Assembly: GCA_964354375.1 (NCBI GenBank)
Contig: CAYGZQ010000010.1
Location: 20,946-82,761 of the forward strand
Source: CAYGZQ01 sp964354375 [NCBI: uncultured Planctomycetota bacterium]
Lineage (GTDB): Bacteria > JAJVIF01 > JAPKYR01
Length of the DNA: 61,816 nucleotides
Reading direction: 5' to 3'
Below the pieces are notes generated by a model, which worked only from the letters and a program-made list of their open reading frames with translations, was not told where the DNA came from and did no database searches. Of this stretch, positions 58,497 through 61,816 are shown piece by piece (positions within the stretch are counted from its first letter, which is position 1; each line of letters opens with the position of its first letter). The position numbers and the translations under genes are program-made.

Positions 58497-59402
58497 ATGG
58501 TCATATCAACCGGCGACAAGCATAAAATCACACTCAGCCCCGATTTCCTTGCCAAGCTTGCGCGTCTCAAGCTCGAGACGAGGATGATCCTGGGCGGAGT
58601 AATGAAGGGCGAGAAGCGGAGCAAGAAGTACGGCACGTCGGTTGAATTCGCGGACTACCGCGACTACCACCGTGGCGATGATCTCCGCTATCTGGACTGG
58701 AACATTTACGCCCGGCTGGAGCGGTTTTTTCTGAAGCTCTTCCAGGAAGAGGAAGACCTGACGGTCCACATCCTGGTCGACCTGTCGGCATCGATGAATG
58801 CAGGGGAGCCTTCGAAGCTCCACTACGCGAAGCAGCTCGCAGCGGCGCTTTCCTACATCGCGCTGTCGAACCTGGATCGGCTCAGCCTCACCACATTTTC
58901 CGACCGGCTCGGGTCAAGCACGCAGATGATACGCGGACGCGCGCATCTGGCAACAGTGATCGATCTGCTGAACGACGCTCCCACGGGCGAGAGGACGAAT
59001 CTCGACGACGCCCTGAAAGCTTTCAGTCTCCGTCACCGTGCCCGCGGCCTGGCTTTCGTCATCAGCGATTTCCTCGACCCTGTCCACGCCAAGGACGGGA
59101 TCAAAAGGCTGGCCCAGCACAAACACGACATCCTGCTGCTGCAGGTTCTTGATCGAACCGAGCTCGATCCCGACCTTAGAGGCGACTGGGCGCTGACCGA
59201 CTGCGAGACGGGGGAAGTGGTGGAGGTGTCGGTCAGCCCGAGACTTATCACTGACTACAAACGCAGGATGGTGGCATATCTCGACGATTTGAGGACTTTT
59301 TCGAGACGTCTCGGCATTGGTTACGTTCTGACAACGACCGATGTGCCGATCGAGGATTTCATACTGAAGGAACTCGTATTTACAGGGCTGGTGAGACGCT
59401 GA
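58497..59402 (+). CDS. DUF58 family protein (MoxR-associated)
   Basis: This is a 301-aa cytoplasmic protein. The family block FADYRDYHRGDDLRYLDWNI is followed by a VWA-like core HILVDLSASMNAGEPSK with a DLSAS MIDAS motif and TTFSDRLG. DUF58 proteins usually work with a MoxR AAA+ ATPase and BatA/VWA membrane proteins in chaperone-like activation modules. No MoxR gene lies immediately upstream, though one could be elsewhere. A 7-bp hairpin (58467-58473 with 58479-58485) ends 11 nt before the ATG and includes the AAGG that could act as SD. Confidence 0.85.
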   Translation: MVISTGDKHKITLSPDFLAKLARLKLETRMILGGVMKGEKRSKKYGTSVEFADYRDYHRGDDLRYLDWNIYARLERFFLKLFQEEEDLTVHILVDLSASMNAGEPSKLHYAKQLAAALSYIALSNLDRLSLTTFSDRLGSSTQMIRGRAHLATVIDLLNDAPTGERTNLDDALKAFSLRHRARGLAFVISDFLDPVHAKDGIKRLAQHKHDILLLQVLDRTELDPDLRGDWALTDCETGEVVEVSVSPRLITDYKRRMVAYLDDLRTFSRRLGIGYVLTTTDVPIEDFILKELVFTGLVRR

Positions 59403-59404
59403 TT

Positions 59405-59785
59405 CTAGAGCCCCTCCAACGGCTCGATGGGCAGCGTATCGATGATCTTGAGAGCCGCGGCAAGCTGTCGGCCCATGCTCTCCGCCTTCTGTTTCAACGC
59501 GTCATGTTCCTGCTGCGAGACAAGCCCTACTCTCTTGCACACCACGAAGTGCGAGCTGAGCTCATTCAGAGAAGTGAGGGCGCGGGTCAGGAGAGCATAG
59601 CGATAGGGCACTTCGAACCGGGCCATGCCCAGGGCCGAGTTTTCGAGGACGCTCAGCGCGCTGTCCCGGATCATGGGCACCATGACGTACCGCTCCTCTT
59701 CCGGGAAAGCAGCGATCTCCTCGTTGACGGCCAGGGTCAACTCGGCGGCGGTGCGTACGATTGTCAGCATGTTCCAGGATGCCAT
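59405..59785 (-). CDS. Four-helix bundle protein, 23S rRNA intervening-sequence (S23) type
   Basis: This 126-aa all-helical protein has TIVRTAAELTLAVNEEIAAF, FPEEERYVMVPMIRDSALSV, LLTRALTSLNELSSHFVVCK and EHDALKQKAESMGRQLAAAL, which match the four helices and the FPxEErY start of S23/IVP proteins. These occur in rRNA intervening sequences and as stand-alone genes of unknown function. Here it lies on the opposite strand between the DUF58 and BatA-like genes, 2 bp from the DUF58 stop. ATG 59785 has no SD; TATAAT lies 25 nt upstream. Confidence 0.8.
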   Translation of the reverse strand: MASWNMLTIVRTAAELTLAVNEEIAAFPEEERYVMVPMIRDSALSVLENSALGMARFEVPYRYALLTRALTSLNELSSHFVVCKRVGLVSQQEHDALKQKAESMGRQLAAALKIIDTLPIEPLEGL

Positions 59786-59810
59786 ATTCGTTCGGCGAAG
59801 CCTATTACAG

Positions 59811-59816
59811 ATTATA
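59811..59816 (-). promoter_or_regulatory. -10 element for the four-helix bundle gene
   Basis: A perfect TATAAT on the minus strand lies 25 nt before ATG 59785, with no clear -35. On the plus strand TATTAT near 59836-59841 may serve the divergent BatA-like gene. Confidence 0.4.
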
Positions 59817-59891
59817 GCACGGCCGGTGCCTCCTCTATTATAGATGCAGAAAACGTGAGATACATCGACACAAACAAGCTGCGGGGTCGGA

Positions 59892-61739
59892 ATGACGATA
59901 AATAATCCCCTGGCGTTGATCTTCGCTGCGGTCATACCCGTGATCGTTGCGCTCTATCTCCTCAGGCTCAAACGCAAGAAGAAGCTGGTGGCTTCCACGT
60001 TCTTCTGGACCGAGATGGTTCAGGACCTGCAGGCGAACGTTCCATTCCAGAAGCTCCGCTGGAACATTCTGCTGCTTCTTCAGATTCTGATTGCCCTGGC
60101 GATTATCGGCGCGATGGTCGACCTGTCGGTCAGGGCAGCTCTGAACGAGGGGCAGAGGACGATTTTCGTGCTCGATACCTCGGCCGGCATGGGCGCGAAG
60201 GAGGGAGGATCCACCCGTCTGGAGAATGCGAAGAACGACATCAAGATGTACTGCAGGAATCTTGCGCAGCGGGAGCAGGTGATGATCATCGAAGCCGGAG
60301 AATACGTGCGTGTGATCCTTGATTTCACCGGCAGCTTCCAGGCGGTGGAACGCGCACTGGACTCGGTGAAGACGCAGGACACGCGGAGCGACCTCGCGAC
60401 TGCGTATTCCCTGGCTGTCGGGAAGGCGTCGGAGGTCGACAAGCCCAGGATCGTCATCGTTAGCGACTTCTCCGGCTTCGACCCGGAGATCTTCAGCGAT
60501 GCCCAGTACCCGGTGAGCTTCCTGCAGACGGGGAGTGGGGGTCGCAACGTGGCGATAACCGATTTTGCGATCGCCGGGCTGGCTGAGACTGAAACAGGCA
60601 GGACCTTCAACGCTTTCCTCGCCGTCAGGAATTACACCGATCAGAAGCTTGCGTGCGATGTGGAATTCTATGTCGAGGGCGGGCTGGCGGATGTCAGAAC
60701 CATCGAGGTCGGTCCCGGAAGCCGTGTCGCGAAAGTCTACAACGAGATACCGTATTCCGACGGTGTGGTGGAGGTGAAGCTGGACACGACGGACGATCTC
60801 GATATCGACAACGTTGCCTATGCCATCCCGCCCGCGAGCGAGTCGATGGAGGTGCTTGTCGCGGGTGACGATCCATTCCTGGTCTTCGCGCTGTCCGGGA
60901 TTCCGGGAACGCGCCTCTACCGGATTCCTCAAAACGAGTATGCTCCCGGCGCAGGATACGACCTCACTTTTTTCCCGGGATGGGCCCCGGAGCAATTACC
61001 TCCCGGCAACTACGTGTTCTTCAATCCACCGAACAGAGATTACCTGCCGTGCAAGATGAACAATCAGGTCGAGACTCCGAAGGTCACCGACTGGGACGAC
61101 GGCCACCCGATGCTGAGATTCGTCAATCCCGGCAGCTTCAACGTCTTCGCAGCGACCAAGGTCGAGCCCGTGCCCGGATCGATGACTCTGGTCGATGCGG
61201 ACAAGACACCGCTCATGGTCTACGGCGAGCGAAACTACCTCAGGGCGCTCGTGTTTCCCTTCGATCTCACAAGCACCGATCTGATCACTCGGCCGACATT
61301 TCCGATCCTTATGTACAACGTCGTCAGCTTTTACCGGTCGTATCTTGAAAGCGGCTCGTCGGGGCTGAGAACGCAGGGGATCGAGGCGATCAGAGTGGAG
61401 GACCTCGGGGAGAAGGTGAAGCTGACCGGGCCTGATGGCGTCGAGCTCGAGTTCCCGATCGATGCCGGGCATGCGTTCATAGACGTGAACACAGCCGGCG
61501 TCTACAACATGCAGGTCGTCGGGGGAACCAAGGAATCAAGCAAGAAGCTGGTGGCGAATTTCTTCGACGAGTCGGAGAGCGACATAGCATCGGTCGCGAA
61601 CCTGGAGGAGCAGTTGGGCAAAGATAAGGTGATGCGTTTCGAGGTCCAGGGCGAGAAGCGCATATGGAAGTGGCTGTCGGTCATGGCGCTCGTGATTCTG
61701 TCCGGCGAGTGGTTCTTCTACCACCGAAAGGGGTTTTAG
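59892..61739 (+). CDS. BatA/VWA-domain membrane protein
   Basis: The 615-aa protein has the aerotolerance-type (BatA) N-terminus with two helices: NPLALIFAAVIPVIVALYLL, LKRKKKLVAST and LRWNILLLLQILIALAIIGA. A von Willebrand A domain follows (IFVLDTSAGMGAKEGGSTRL, MIDAS-like DTSAG; VIVSDFSGF). Next come a beta-rich periplasmic or cytoplasmic region (about 210-570) and a C-terminal helix WLSVMALVILSGEWFFYHRK. It probably works with the DUF58 protein upstream and an unlinked MoxR ATPase. It ends 4 bp before the repeat at the window edge. Confidence 0.85.
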   Translation: MTINNPLALIFAAVIPVIVALYLLRLKRKKKLVASTFFWTEMVQDLQANVPFQKLRWNILLLLQILIALAIIGAMVDLSVRAALNEGQRTIFVLDTSAGMGAKEGGSTRLENAKNDIKMYCRNLAQREQVMIIEAGEYVRVILDFTGSFQAVERALDSVKTQDTRSDLATAYSLAVGKASEVDKPRIVIVSDFSGFDPEIFSDAQYPVSFLQTGSGGRNVAITDFAIAGLAETETGRTFNAFLAVRNYTDQKLACDVEFYVEGGLADVRTIEVGPGSRVAKVYNEIPYSDGVVEVKLDTTDDLDIDNVAYAIPPASESMEVLVAGDDPFLVFALSGIPGTRLYRIPQNEYAPGAGYDLTFFPGWAPEQLPPGNYVFFNPPNRDYLPCKMNNQVETPKVTDWDDGHPMLRFVNPGSFNVFAATKVEPVPGSMTLVDADKTPLMVYGERNYLRALVFPFDLTSTDLITRPTFPILMYNVVSFYRSYLESGSSGLRTQGIEAIRVEDLGEKVKLTGPDGVELEFPIDAGHAFIDVNTAGVYNMQVVGGTKESSKKLVANFFDESESDIASVANLEEQLGKDKVMRFEVQGEKRIWKWLSVMALVILSGEWFFYHRKGF

Positions 61740-61743
61740 AGTA

Positions 61744-61816
61744 TACACCGTCCCCCCCCTTGGGGGGGGACTACAGGGGGGGGCATTACACCGTCCCCCC
61801 CCTTGTGGGGGGACTA
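61744..61816. repeat. C/G-run repeat running off the window edge
   Basis: An 18-bp sequence TACACCGTCCCCCCCCTT occurs at 61744-61761 and 61787-61804 (period 43). Each copy is followed by a G run and ACTA, so C8 and G8 runs can pair into hairpins. The second copy continues past the end of the window. It resembles the C/G-run element at 41774-41920 in style but not in sequence. Confidence 0.7.

Overview
The window is 61.8 kb of gene-dense, fairly GC-rich bacterial chromosome (hand-counted lines are near 60% G+C). It looks like an uncultured diderm bacterium. A secretin and type IV pilus genes, a heptosyltransferase-like glycosyltransferase and many lipobox signal peptides point to an outer membrane. 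A complete pyruvate:ferredoxin oxidoreductase points to anaerobic or fermentative carbon metabolism. I cannot name the phylum from sequence alone. Recognisable promoters are sigma70-like (TTGACA-17-TATAAT, often extended -10 TGnTATAAT), and several sit so close to the start codon that the mRNA would be leaderless.

Layout. 1-5.3 kb: type IV pilus block with the 3' end of a secretin, a PilM-PilN fusion, PilO and a PilP-like protein. 5.4-9 kb: a solitary nuoN, a Tyr/Gly-rich exported protein and a histone H1-like basic protein. 9-12 kb: DegT-type sugar aminotransferase, heptosyltransferase-like enzyme and an isoprenylcysteine-methyltransferase-like membrane protein (surface glycan functions). 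12.2-13.4 kb: guaB3. 13.4-18.4 kb: a beta-helix lipoprotein, an exported spermidine-synthase-like protein, and rsgA behind an unusual structured leader. 18.8-22.3 kb: a methyltransferase and a LemA/LemA-like/TPM/TPM operon. 22.4-26.6 kb: YjbQ-family protein and nifJ. 26.6-28.1 kb: an AT-richer two-gene cassette (unknown protein plus Nmad3-like protein) ending at a tRNA 3'-end remnant. 28.2-33.2 kb: a giant repeat lipoprotein, a small lipoprotein and a cupin. 33.2-37.9 kb: operon DUF1844-der-plsY-gpsA-GT2. 38-41 kb: ispH-DUF2905, a SpoIID protein and repeats. 42-47 kb: two tandem beta-propeller lipoproteins. 47-51 kb: Fur-type regulator with a metal ABC transporter. 51-55.2 kb: a further lipoprotein, guaA and hpt. 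55-61.8 kb: sulfatase-like protein, small membrane proteins, and DUF58 and BatA/VWA proteins with an S23-like four-helix gene between them.

The most striking feature is a family of five large exported lipoproteins (13.5-16.2, 28.3-32.1, 42.0-44.5, 44.5-47.0 and 51.0-52.9 kb). They share a conserved N-terminal module that I do not recognise as a named domain, with motifs LWG...W, HPFPG...GFDVxGVFMG, LNPDGYTRWFN and NPYKYFADG. C-terminal modules vary: Ig-like plus parallel beta-helix, four Kre9-like repeats plus a seven-repeat propeller, a seven-repeat propeller alone (twice), or a DUF4350-like domain. This looks like a modular cell-surface system. Other points of interest are the PilM-PilN fusion that keeps the PilN docking peptide at the junction, the rsgA leader with a 19-codon ORF, an SD-sequestering helix and a terminator, the Nmad3-like cassette beside the tRNA remnant, and several families of palindromic intergenic repeats.
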